DNA of 64,000 nt from Streptomyces spiroverticillatus (GTDB lineage: Bacteria; Actinomycetota; Actinomycetes; Streptomycetales; Streptomycetaceae): assembly GCA_014650415.1 (NCBI GenBank), contig BMUX01000007.1:373761-437760 (forward strand), written 5' to 3'. Shown here piece after piece: positions 24,523-32,172 of the stretch. Numbering within the stretch: the stretch's first letter is position 1; each line of letters starts with the position of its first letter. The notes beneath the pieces are model-generated. The model was not told where the DNA came from. It did not search any database and saw only the letters and a list, made by a program, of their open reading frames with translations. Position numbers and translations under genes: made by a program.

Positions 24523-24543
24523 GGGAGCCTGGTCCCGGCTCCC
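24523..24543 (-). terminator. Hairpin after the NCS1 permease gene
   Basis: GGGAGCC and GGCTCCC pair around a 7-base loop 12 bases past the permease stop. There is no T-run. The remaining 220 bases up to the AraC start show only imperfect GC-rich direct repeats (GTGCGCGCTG twice near 24394-24423). Confidence 0.5.
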
Positions 24544-24554
24544 CCCACGTGTGG

Positions 24555-26225
24555 CTACTGGGCCGGGAGGACGTGGGCGCCGGTCCGGTCCGTGGTGAGG
24601 CAGAGCGAGCAGATGATGCCGCCGCTCGCGCTCGCGAGGACGTCCGGGCGCTCGAAGGGCTGTGCGCAGACACCGCAGTCGTACGTTGTGGCGCTCGGGT
24701 TGCCGTCCGCGTCGAGGAGGGGTTCGTCGATGCCGTCCGACGTGCGGCGCAGGTAGTAGCGGCCGCGGGTGGCGAGGGCCATGAGCGGGGTGAGGAGCAC
24801 GGCCACGCCCACGGCGACGATCGGGGAGTACGGCTGGAGCGCGTCGCCGAAGAGGCCGAAGTAGACGGCGATGGAGAGGAGCGAGGAGGCCAGGAAGGAG
24901 ACCACGCCGACCGGGTTGACCGCGTACAGCATGCCGCGGCGGAACTCCGGGTGCTTGGGGGAGAGCTTCAGGACGTACTTGTTGATCGCGATGTCCGTGG
25001 CGACGGTGACGACCCAGGCCATGGCGCAGTTCGAGTAGAAGCTCAGGACGTTGTTGAGGAAGGCGAACATGTTCGCCTCCATGAGGAGGAGGGAGATGGC
25101 GAGGTTCACGAGGACGAAGACGGTGCGGCCCGGGTAGTGCTTGGTGACGCGGGCGTAGGAGTTCGTCCAGGCCAGGGAGCCCGAGTAGGAGTTCGTGACG
25201 TTGATCTTGACCTGGCTGAGGACCACCAGGAGCAGGGCGAGCGGGACCACCAGCCAGCCGGGCATCAACTGCTTGAAGGCGGCGGTGAATTGCTCGATCG
25301 GCTCGACGGCTGCCGCCACGCCGACCGCGTCCACGATGTACACGGCGAGGAAGACGCCGATGGCCTGCTTCAGGGCGCCGAAGACCACCCAGCCGGGGCC
25401 TGCGAGCAGTGTGGCCGCCCACCAGGAGCGCTTGTTGGCCTCGGTCTTGGGCGGCATGAAGCGCAGGTAGTCGATCTGCTCGCCGATCTGGCCCATCAGG
25501 GAGAGGCAGACGCCCGCGCCGAGCATCACGGCGGCGGTGGAGATGCCCGTGCCCGTGGTGGTGTCGGTTCCCTTGTGGGAGAGGAAGCGGGTGAAGGAGT
25601 CGGGGTCGGTGATGACGACGTACGCGAGCGGGGCGACGATCAGGACCAGCCACAGGGGGTTCGTCCAGGACTGGAGCTTGGTGAGGGCCTTCATCCCGTA
25701 GATGACGAGGGGGATGATGATCAGGGTGGAGAGTGCGTAGCCCGCCCAAAGGGGCATGCCCAGCGCGTACTTGAGGCCCTGCGCCATGATGGCGCCCTCG
25801 GTCGCGAAGAAGATGAAGGTGAAGCTCGCGAAGATGACGCTGGTGATCACCGAACCGTAGTAGCCGAAGCCGGAGCCGCGGGTGATCAGGTCCAGGTCGA
25901 GGTTGTAGCGGGCGGCGTAGTAGGCGAGCGGGATGCCGGAAACGAAGATGACGGCGGCGGCGACCAGGATGGAGAGCAGGGCGTTGCCGGTGCCGTGGGT
26001 CATGCCGATGCCGGCGCCGATGGAGAAGTCGGCCATGTAGGCGATGCCGCCGAGGGCGGAGGCGCCGACGACGGCGGGGGTCCAGCGGCGGTAGGTGCGG
26101 GGGGCGAAGCGGAGGGTGTAGTCCTCCAGGGTTTCGCTCGCCGTGCTGGTGGTGGAGGAGGAGGTGGGTGGGGTGGGGGCTGGGGTTGGGTGGGGCTCGA
26201 CGGCGGGGGTCTGATCGACCGTCAC
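24555..26225 (-). CDS. NCS1-type purine/cytosine permease with C-terminal cysteine-pair motif
   Basis: A 556-residue membrane transporter of the purine-cytosine permease group of NCS1, using an ion gradient to import a nucleobase or related compound. About 12 hydrophobic segments lie between residues 50 and 490. Family-like stretches are DFSIGAGIGMTHGTGNALLSI, the LITRGSGFGYYGS loop and SWTNPLW. The C-terminal tail (about 505-556) adds YDCGVC and ICSLC, two Cys-x2-Cys pairs about 25 residues apart, resembling a zinc ribbon in the cytoplasm. GTG or ATG choice is not critical; the call uses the frame start at 26225. Substrate unknown. Confidence 0.87.
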   Translation of the reverse strand: MTVDQTPAVEPHPTPAPTPPTSSSTTSTASETLEDYTLRFAPRTYRRWTPAVVGASALGGIAYMADFSIGAGIGMTHGTGNALLSILVAAAVIFVSGIPLAYYAARYNLDLDLITRGSGFGYYGSVITSVIFASFTFIFFATEGAIMAQGLKYALGMPLWAGYALSTLIIIPLVIYGMKALTKLQSWTNPLWLVLIVAPLAYVVITDPDSFTRFLSHKGTDTTTGTGISTAAVMLGAGVCLSLMGQIGEQIDYLRFMPPKTEANKRSWWAATLLAGPGWVVFGALKQAIGVFLAVYIVDAVGVAAAVEPIEQFTAAFKQLMPGWLVVPLALLLVVLSQVKINVTNSYSGSLAWTNSYARVTKHYPGRTVFVLVNLAISLLLMEANMFAFLNNVLSFYSNCAMAWVVTVATDIAINKYVLKLSPKHPEFRRGMLYAVNPVGVVSFLASSLLSIAVYFGLFGDALQPYSPIVAVGVAVLLTPLMALATRGRYYLRRTSDGIDEPLLDADGNPSATTYDCGVCAQPFERPDVLASASGGIICSLCLTTDRTGAHVLPAQ

Positions 26226-26518
26226 GGGGGTGCTCCTGGGGTGGGGTTGGGGGTGGGGGTGTGGGGAGTGACGGTAGGGAGGGGGTGTTTCGGGTTGCCG
26301 TTCGGTGCGTAACGAGGGGATTTCGGGGTGTTACGGGGGTGGGGCGGGGCGGTGTGGGGGGTGTGCGGGGTGTGGGGGGTGTGTCGGGGCGGGCCGGTGG
26401 CGAGAGGGCCGGGACGGGGGTGGGTCCGTGTCGGGCGGGCCGCCCCCTTGCCCGCCCGTCCCGCCCCCGGGGGCCCCGTCGCCCAAGGGGGAGGGAGATG
26501 TATACGAGGAGAGAGGGG
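26226..26518. other. G-rich intergenic region upstream of the permease
   Basis: 293 bases between the permease start and the stop of the PfkB gene. The plus strand has G-tracts at 26238-26266 (GGGG-T-GGGG-TT-GGGGG-T-GGGGG) and again at about 26330-26395. These could form G-quadruplexes in the permease promoter/leader template. GTAAC near 26309 and GTTAC near 26330 form a loose inverted repeat. No small gene is seen. Confidence 0.55.
26443..26491 (-). terminator. Candidate terminator of the PfkB gene
   Basis: CCCCCTTG (26443-26450) and CAAGGGGG (26484-26491) are perfectly complementary, with a second GC-rich hairpin inside. It lies 28 bases downstream of the kinase stop on the minus strand. 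Confidence 0.55.
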
Positions 26519-27430
26519 TTAGACGGGAGGGAGTTCGGCGGCGTAAGGAGGCTCCGCGCCCGGCTTGGCGCAGGTCAGGGCGGCTGCGTGGGCCGCGTAC
26601 GTCAGCAGGGAGTGCCAGGCGTCGGCGGGCAGGGATGCCACCGCCTCGCGGGAGAGCAGGTCGCGGCGCGAGAGGGCGTGGAGGAGGGCCGCGTTCACCG
26701 TGTCGCCCGCGCCGATCGTGTCCGCCACGGTGACGGGGACGCCGGGTACCGAGAATTCGCCGTGTGCGGTGAAGGCGGTCAGGCCCTTGGCGCCCCGGGT
26801 GAGGACCACCGCCGCCGGGCCCGCCGCGAGCCAGCCGGGCAGGTCCGGGCCCAGCCAGTCCGCGTCCTCCTCGCTCAGCTTGAGCAGGGTGACGTGGGGC
26901 AGCCAGCTGCGGAAGCGGGCCCGGTAGGCGTCCGGGTCGGCGATCAGGCCCGCCCTGATGTTCGGGTCGAGCGCGACGAACACCCCGCGTGCCGCCTCCC
27001 GCCGCATCAGCTCTTCGTACCCGCTCGCGCCCGGCTCCAGTACGAGGGAGCACGTGCCGAAGGACAAGGCGCTTACGGAGGAGGGGAGTTGAGAGGGTGT
27101 CAGGAAGAGGCGGTCGGCGCACTCCGCGACGTGGAAGGCGTACGACGCCGAGCCGTCCGCGCCGAGGGAGGCCACGGCCAGCGAGGTGGGCTCGGGGCCG
27201 CGCTGGAGGAGGGCGGTGGAGACGTTCTCCTCGCGCAGCCGCTCCACGAGCGACTCGCCGAAGGCGTCGGTGGAGATCCGCGAGCAGAACGCGACGTCCG
27301 CACCGAGCCGCCCCAGCGCCACGGCCGTGTTGTACGGGCCGCCGCCACGGGCGGGCAACAGCGGGGCCAGGGCGTCGCCCCGCGCCCCGGGCACCAGGTC
27401 GATCAGGGCCTCGCCTGCGACAACGATCAT
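26519..27430 (-). CDS. PfkB-family kinase, fructokinase-like
   Basis: A 303-residue sugar kinase. VVAGEALIDLVPG at the N-terminus and GGGPYNTAVALGRLG (substrate loop) are typical of fructokinases. ALDPNIRAGLI carries the DPN motif, VVLTRGAKGLTAF the ATP site, and DTIGAGDTVNAALLHAL the catalytic GAGD. It is predicted to phosphorylate fructose or a similar ketose in the cytoplasm. ATG follows GGAAGGAACG. It is downstream of the MBL hydrolase with an 84-base gap, so cotranscription is possible. Confidence 0.9.
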   Translation of the reverse strand: MIVVAGEALIDLVPGARGDALAPLLPARGGGPYNTAVALGRLGADVAFCSRISTDAFGESLVERLREENVSTALLQRGPEPTSLAVASLGADGSASYAFHVAECADRLFLTPSQLPSSVSALSFGTCSLVLEPGASGYEELMRREAARGVFVALDPNIRAGLIADPDAYRARFRSWLPHVTLLKLSEEDADWLGPDLPGWLAAGPAAVVLTRGAKGLTAFTAHGEFSVPGVPVTVADTIGAGDTVNAALLHALSRRDLLSREAVASLPADAWHSLLTYAAHAAALTCAKPGAEPPYAAELPPV

Positions 27431-27514
27431 GGGACGTTCCTTCCGGGTCCGGGCGGAGTGCGGAAGGCCGGAGCATACCCGCAGCTCAGCGGCGCGGAAC
27501 GCGCCGTTCCCGGA

Positions 27515-28651
27515 TCACCCCGCCGACGCGAAGTGCCGCACCCCGTCCACCCGGTCCCAGCACAGCACGCCCGTCTCGGCCAGCACCTCCAGATGTGCGT
27601 CGATCTCCAGGATCGCCAGCATCCGGTGCTGGTCCGGCAGGTCGTCCAGATGACGCAGCCGACGCGTCCACGGCAGCGCGCGGGCCACGTCGAGTGCGCT
27701 GCGGGCACCCTTGCGGACCTCGCGGGCCACCGCGTCCAGGCGTTCCTCGTGGTGGGCGAGGAGCGCGTCGATGCGGGTGTGCGTGCTCAGGGTCACCGGA
27801 CCGTGGGCCGGCAGGAGCAGTGCGTCGGGCAACTCCCTTATCAGGCGCAGGGATTGCTGGTACGAGCGCAACGGCGAGCGCTCCGGGCTGCGTTCGAAGC
27901 CGATCGACGGGGTGATGTGCGGCAGCACATGGTCGCCCGCGAAGAGCAGACCGGCCGCCGGGTCGCCGAAGACCACATGCCCCCGGGTGTGCCCGGGGGT
28001 GGCCAGAACCTTCAACTTCCTTTCCGTCAGCGGAACTTCCTCGTGGTCGTCCAGCCAGGCGTCCGGCGGCCCGAACGGCATCGCCCACTCCTCCGCTGTC
28101 ACCTCCATCCCCGCCACCGCGTCCGCCAGCTCGGTCGCACCGCAGGCGCGGAGTTGGGCGGCCTGCTCGGGGTGGGCGCCCCGGTTCAGGTCCAGGCCCT
28201 CGATGGAGTGCCGCTCGCCCCGCCCGATCCGTACCCGTACGCCCAGGGACTCGCGCAGGAGGAGGGCCTGCGTGTAGTGGTCCCAGTGGGCGTGCGTCAC
28301 CAGGATCTGGGCGAGGTCGCCGAGCCCGTACCCCAGCGGGCGCAGGGCCTCGGTGAGGGCCTTGCCGGTCTCCGGGCCCGCCCAGCCGGAGTCGATGAGT
28401 ACCGGGCCCTCGCGGTCCTCGACCAGGTAGACGTTGACCGCGTTCAGGCCTTCGAGCGGCAGGGGCAGCGGGATCCGGTACACGCCCTCGCTCACGAGGT
28501 GGGCGCCGGGTTCCGTCCAGTGGTCGGGCTGGTCGGGGAGGGCCCCGGACCGTTCCGTGAGGGGCTGTGCCAAGGCGCGCTCCGTCTCCGCGTGTGGGGC
28601 AGGTGCATCCGTGCCGGGCGCGGGGCATTCGGCACGGGTGACAGGTGCCAC
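27515..28651 (-). CDS. MBL-fold hydrolase (glyoxalase II-like)
   Basis: A 378-residue metallo-beta-lactamase-fold hydrolase. LVTHAHWDHYTQA is the THxHxDH zinc motif, VLATPGHTRGHVVFG holds the next His, and LFAGDHVLPHITPSIG the bridging Asp and His. LLPAHGPV follows as in glyoxalase II-like and SoxH-like members. A C-terminal 100-residue helical part with HHEERLDAVAREV is common in RNase Z-like/MBL actinobacterial proteins. The start is uncertain: GTG 28651 gives about 45 poorly conserved N-terminal residues, and a later start is possible. Substrate unknown. Confidence 0.83.
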   Translation of the reverse strand: MAPVTRAECPAPGTDAPAPHAETERALAQPLTERSGALPDQPDHWTEPGAHLVSEGVYRIPLPLPLEGLNAVNVYLVEDREGPVLIDSGWAGPETGKALTEALRPLGYGLGDLAQILVTHAHWDHYTQALLLRESLGVRVRIGRGERHSIEGLDLNRGAHPEQAAQLRACGATELADAVAGMEVTAEEWAMPFGPPDAWLDDHEEVPLTERKLKVLATPGHTRGHVVFGDPAAGLLFAGDHVLPHITPSIGFERSPERSPLRSYQQSLRLIRELPDALLLPAHGPVTLSTHTRIDALLAHHEERLDAVAREVRKGARSALDVARALPWTRRLRHLDDLPDQHRMLAILEIDAHLEVLAETGVLCWDRVDGVRHFASAG

Positions 28652-29073
28652 CCGTATTCGTGGCAGGTGCAGGTAATTCGAGCGTAGCCGCGAAACGGGG
28701 AAGTGGGGGCGCTCGCCGACGCGTTGAGCGTCACAGTGCGCAGGGGTGGACTGCGCGGCCGGGCTCCGATCCCGACAACGCCGCCGACAGCCGCCCCGCG
28801 TTCGGCTCCTGAACGAATTGATACAAGCTTTAAGTTCTTCTGCCCCAGACCTTGACCGTCAAGTTCGAGTAATCAAGACTCACCCCACGAACTTCCGAAC
28901 TGACACGTGTGACGACTTCAAGACCTGTTGTCCCACACCGAGTTGTCCGGTTCGGTGCGCTGCTGATGTGTTGTGTCCAGGTCGCGGGACCCGGACTCGT
29001 TTGCCGCGCGGGCGACGGTGCCCGCACCACGTGCCGCGTGGCGACCCCCTTTGCCTCGGAGGTCTTCCTCGCC
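28652..29073. other. Divergent intergenic region, MBL hydrolase / GH3 glycosidase
   Basis: 422 bases, with a comparatively AT-rich core at 28810-28880. It holds the promoter listed at 28851 and an AAGCTT palindrome in ATACAAGCTTTAAG (28825-28830). The remainder up to the GH3 start is an open frame continuous with the gene but lacks a binding site and signal-peptide character. I see no further gene. Confidence 0.5.
28851..28880 (+). promoter_or_regulatory. Candidate promoter with operator, GH3 gene
   Basis: TTGACC (28852-28857), 17 bases, AAGACT (28875-28880) make a plausible housekeeping promoter. The -35 lies inside a perfect dyad CTTGAC-C-GTCAAG (28851-28863), so a repressor could cover it. 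The leader to the start codon would be about 185 bases. Confidence 0.45.
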
Positions 29074-31704
29074 ATGCCCGCACACCCGAATGACGCCGCT
29101 CCCGGCACCTCGCACGACGTCGCCGTGACCGGTCCGAGCCGCCGTACCCTGATGAAGCAGTTCGGCACAGCCGCTGCCGCGTTCGCCTTCGTCGCCGCCG
29201 CCGGTCCGCTCGCCACGGCGGGCCCGGCCGCCGCAGCCACCGCGGGGGCCGCCGCAGCACCCGCCGCATCCGGCCGCGTACGCAAACTCATCGCGAAACT
29301 GACCCTCGACGAGAAGCTCTCCCTCGTGCACGGCGCCGTCGACCCGCAACGCCTGGGCCAGGCCGGCTACGTACCCGGCATCAAGCGCCTCGGCATTCCG
29401 GAGCTGCGCCTGTCCGACGGGCCGGCCGGCGTCAACGTCGCCAAGTCCGCCACCGGACTGCCCCCGGTCTCCACCCTCGGCGCGGCCTTCAACCCCGCAC
29501 TCGCCCGCGAGTACGGCGAGGTGATGGGCCGCGAGGGTCGCACGCTCGGCATGGACGTGCTGCTCGCCCCGCAGATCGAGCTGTCCCGCACCCCCTTCTT
29601 CAGCCGCAACAAGGACCAGTCCGGCGAGGACCCGTACCTCAACGGACTGATCGGCGCCGCCCAGGTCGAGGGCGTCCAGGCGCAGGGCATGCTCGCCCAG
29701 GCCAAGCACTTCCTCGCCAACAACCAGCGCTTCCACGAGTTCGACCGGGAGAAGCCGGAGAATTCGTACGACTTCATCGTCGACGAGCGCACCCTCCACG
29801 AGATGTACCTGCCCGCGTTCGACGCCGTCGTCCGCGCCGGGGTCTCCTCGGTGATGTCGGCGTACAACCACCTCAACGGCAAGTGGAACTCGGAGCAGAA
29901 GACCACCCTCACCGACATCCTCCGCGGCGAGCTCGGCTTCCGGGGCTTCGTCACCTCCGACTGGGGCGCGACCCACTCGACCGCCGCCCTCCAGGCCGGC
30001 CAGGACATGCAGATGTGGGACGGCTCCTTCTACGGGGAGCCCCTGAAGAAGGCCATCCTGGGCGGCTCGATCCCCGAGTCCGCCCTCGACACCGCCGTCT
30101 CCCGCATCCTCGGCCAGTACGACGCCTTCGGCATGCTCGACGGCAGCCGCAAGCCCGCCCGCCGCAGCATCGACATCGAGGCCGGCGCCCGCGTCGCCCG
30201 CGAGGTCGCCACCCAGGGCGCGGTGCTCCTCGCCAACGACGGCGGGCTCCCGCTCTCGAAGTCCGCGCTGAACGACCTCGCCCTCATCGGCCCCACCGCC
30301 GGCCAGGTCGCCGTCTCCGTCGCAGGTGAGCGGGCGTACGGCTTCGAGGACCGGATGGTCAGCCCCCTCGACGCGCTGCGCCGCACCACCGGCCGGAGGA
30401 TCGCGTACGAGGTCGGGGTCGACCTCACGGGAACCGCCGTCCCGGCGTCCGCGCTGCCCGGCGGCCTCGCCCGCAAGGGCGGCGGCACCGACAAGACGGT
30501 CGACTTCACCGGGCCCAAGGGCCTCCCGGTCGGCTCCACCACCGAGTGGACCGGCACACTCGTGCCGCCCACCACCGGCGAGTACGCGCTGAAGATCCAG
30601 GGCTGGGGCGCGAAGGTGTCGCTCTCCGTCGACGGCAAGGAGATCGCGAGCGCCGCCGGGGCCCGTGACAGCTTCACCCGCAAGTGGTCCTCGATCGTGC
30701 CCACCACCGACGGCCTCGACAACGGCCAGGCCGCGCCCGTCACGCTGACCGGCGGAAAGACGTACAAGCTCCTCGTGAAGGCGACCGGCTGGGACGCCAC
30801 CATCGCCGACCGGGGCCCGGTGCAGATCCGCCTCGCCTGGGTGACGCCCGAGCAGCGCGCCGCACACATCGCCGACGCGGTGAAGCTGGCCCGCCGGGTG
30901 CACACCCCGGTCGTCTTCGCCTTCAACGGCGAGGGCGGTGCGCTCGGCGGCAGCGGCGACCTCACCACGCTCACCCTCCCCGCCCACCAGGACGAGCTGA
31001 TCGACGCGGTCGCCTCCGCGAACCCGCGCACGATCCTGGTCCTGAACACCGGCAGCGCGGCCACCATGCCGTGGCGCCGCAAGGTGCGCACCATCCTGCA
31101 CACCGGTTACGTCGGCCAGGAGGGCGGCTGGTCCACCGCCGACCTGCTCACCGGCCGCGCCAACCCGGGCGGCAAGGCCACGGTCACCTGGCCGAAGAAG
31201 GAGACCGACGACCCGACCCTCGACCCGAAGCACCCCGAGCGGTACTACGGCGTCGACAAGACCGTGACGTACAGCGAGGGCATCTTCGTCGGCTACCGCG
31301 GCTACGACAAGGCGGGCACCGAACCCCACTTCCCCTTCGGACACGGCCTGTCCTACACGGAGTTCGGGTACAGCCGGCTGAGCGTGCGCGAGCACGGGGA
31401 CGGCTTCGACGTCACCTTCACCGTGACCAACAAGGGCCGCCGTACCGGCGCCGAGGTCCCGCAGGTCTACCTCGGCCCGGCCCGCAAGGCCCCGGTCGAG
31501 ATGGCGGTGCGGGCGCTCGCCGGATTCCAGCGGGTCGAGCTGCGGCCGGGCGAGTCGCGCCGGATCACCGTGCGGGTCGGCGAGCGGCAGCTGTCGTACT
31601 GGGACACCGGGCGCGGCCGCTGGACGCGGGCGAAGGGCAGGCGTGCGGTGTACGTCGGGGCGTCGTCGCGGGACATCCGGCTGACGGACAGCGTGGACTG
31701 CTGA
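29074..31704 (+). CDS. Secreted GH3 beta-glycosidase with PA14 domain
   Basis: An 876-residue glycoside hydrolase family 3 enzyme. The N-terminus has a Tat-type signal (SRRTLMKQFGTAAAAF, then an Ala-rich h-region). The GH3 N-domain (about 75-330) includes LRLSDGPAGV, KHFLANNQ and the nucleophile Asp296 in GFVTSDWGA. After the GH3 C-domain start (GAVLLANDGGLPL) a PA14-like insert lies near 470-590 (STTEWTGTLVPPTTGEYALKI). FPFGHGLSYTEF and a C-terminal fibronectin-III-like domain (VTNKGRRTGAEVPQVYL) finish it. It probably hydrolyses beta-glucosides or similar oligosaccharides outside the cell. ATG 29074 follows GGAGGT. Confidence 0.92.
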   Translation: MPAHPNDAAPGTSHDVAVTGPSRRTLMKQFGTAAAAFAFVAAAGPLATAGPAAAATAGAAAAPAASGRVRKLIAKLTLDEKLSLVHGAVDPQRLGQAGYVPGIKRLGIPELRLSDGPAGVNVAKSATGLPPVSTLGAAFNPALAREYGEVMGREGRTLGMDVLLAPQIELSRTPFFSRNKDQSGEDPYLNGLIGAAQVEGVQAQGMLAQAKHFLANNQRFHEFDREKPENSYDFIVDERTLHEMYLPAFDAVVRAGVSSVMSAYNHLNGKWNSEQKTTLTDILRGELGFRGFVTSDWGATHSTAALQAGQDMQMWDGSFYGEPLKKAILGGSIPESALDTAVSRILGQYDAFGMLDGSRKPARRSIDIEAGARVAREVATQGAVLLANDGGLPLSKSALNDLALIGPTAGQVAVSVAGERAYGFEDRMVSPLDALRRTTGRRIAYEVGVDLTGTAVPASALPGGLARKGGGTDKTVDFTGPKGLPVGSTTEWTGTLVPPTTGEYALKIQGWGAKVSLSVDGKEIASAAGARDSFTRKWSSIVPTTDGLDNGQAAPVTLTGGKTYKLLVKATGWDATIADRGPVQIRLAWVTPEQRAAHIADAVKLARRVHTPVVFAFNGEGGALGGSGDLTTLTLPAHQDELIDAVASANPRTILVLNTGSAATMPWRRKVRTILHTGYVGQEGGWSTADLLTGRANPGGKATVTWPKKETDDPTLDPKHPERYYGVDKTVTYSEGIFVGYRGYDKAGTEPHFPFGHGLSYTEFGYSRLSVREHGDGFDVTFTVTNKGRRTGAEVPQVYLGPARKAPVEMAVRALAGFQRVELRPGESRRITVRVGERQLSYWDTGRGRWTRAKGRRAVYVGASSRDIRLTDSVDC

Positions 31705-31716
31705 CCAGCCCTTTCA

Positions 31717-31764
31717 GACCCCCCGGGTCCCGGCGCAACCACTGCGGTGCCGGGGCCCGGGGTC
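31717..31764. terminator. Bidirectional hairpin terminator
   Basis: GACCCCCCGGGTCCCGGC pairs with GCCGGGGCCCGGGGTC (small bulge) between the convergent GH3 gene and the minus-strand hypothetical gene. TCTCTCCTT follows on the plus strand. Confidence 0.72.
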
Positions 31765-31788
31765 TCTCCTTGCTGAGGCCTCCTTGTC

Positions 31789-32172
31789 TCAGGGCTTCTT
31801 GTCGCTCCGCCCGGTCACCCACGCGAGCGCGTCCCACACGCCCTGGACGTACTCGCGGGGAATGTCACGACGTACCGGGTCCGTCAATTGGCGCTCTGCT
31901 GAGGTGAGTTCGGCCGTGATCTGTTCGTCGTTGGGTGCGGCCGAGCTCTGGTCGCCGGTCACGGGGGTGGTCTGCGCGCTGCCGAGCACCCAGATGTAGC
32001 CCGCGAGGGCGCCGCGGCTGATCTGGGTCTGCCGGTGCGGGGCGGCGGCCTCGGCCTCCAAGTCCCTTAGCGCCGCCTCCACTTCGGTGCGGGGGCGGGC
32101 GCCGACGGCGTCGGCCGGGGGAGTGGTGGAGCCTTCCGGGGGTGTCGCGGGGTCTTCCTCGTGGAGGGTCAT
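31789..32172 (-). CDS. Hypothetical protein cotranscribed with the M81 peptidase
   Basis: A 127-residue protein I do not recognise. An acidic Pro/Thr-rich leader precedes EVEAALRDLEAEAAAPH. SRGALAGYIWVLGSAQTTPVTG is a short moderately hydrophobic stretch, and a C-terminal helix region DIPREYVQGVWDALAWVTGR ends it. The helix pattern suggests a small helical, possibly DNA- or protein-binding, domain, but no motif is diagnostic. ATG overlaps the TGA of the M81 gene by 4 bases, so translation is coupled and a functional link with M81 is likely. Confidence 0.7.
   Translation of the reverse strand: MTLHEEDPATPPEGSTTPPADAVGARPRTEVEAALRDLEAEAAAPHRQTQISRGALAGYIWVLGSAQTTPVTGDQSSAAPNDEQITAELTSAERQLTDPVRRDIPREYVQGVWDALAWVTGRSDKKP

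Noticed and set aside
28909-29073. Upstream extension of the GH3 protein to 28909.
   Set aside because: It would bury the Tat signal peptide 90 residues inside; GGAGGT supports ATG 29074.
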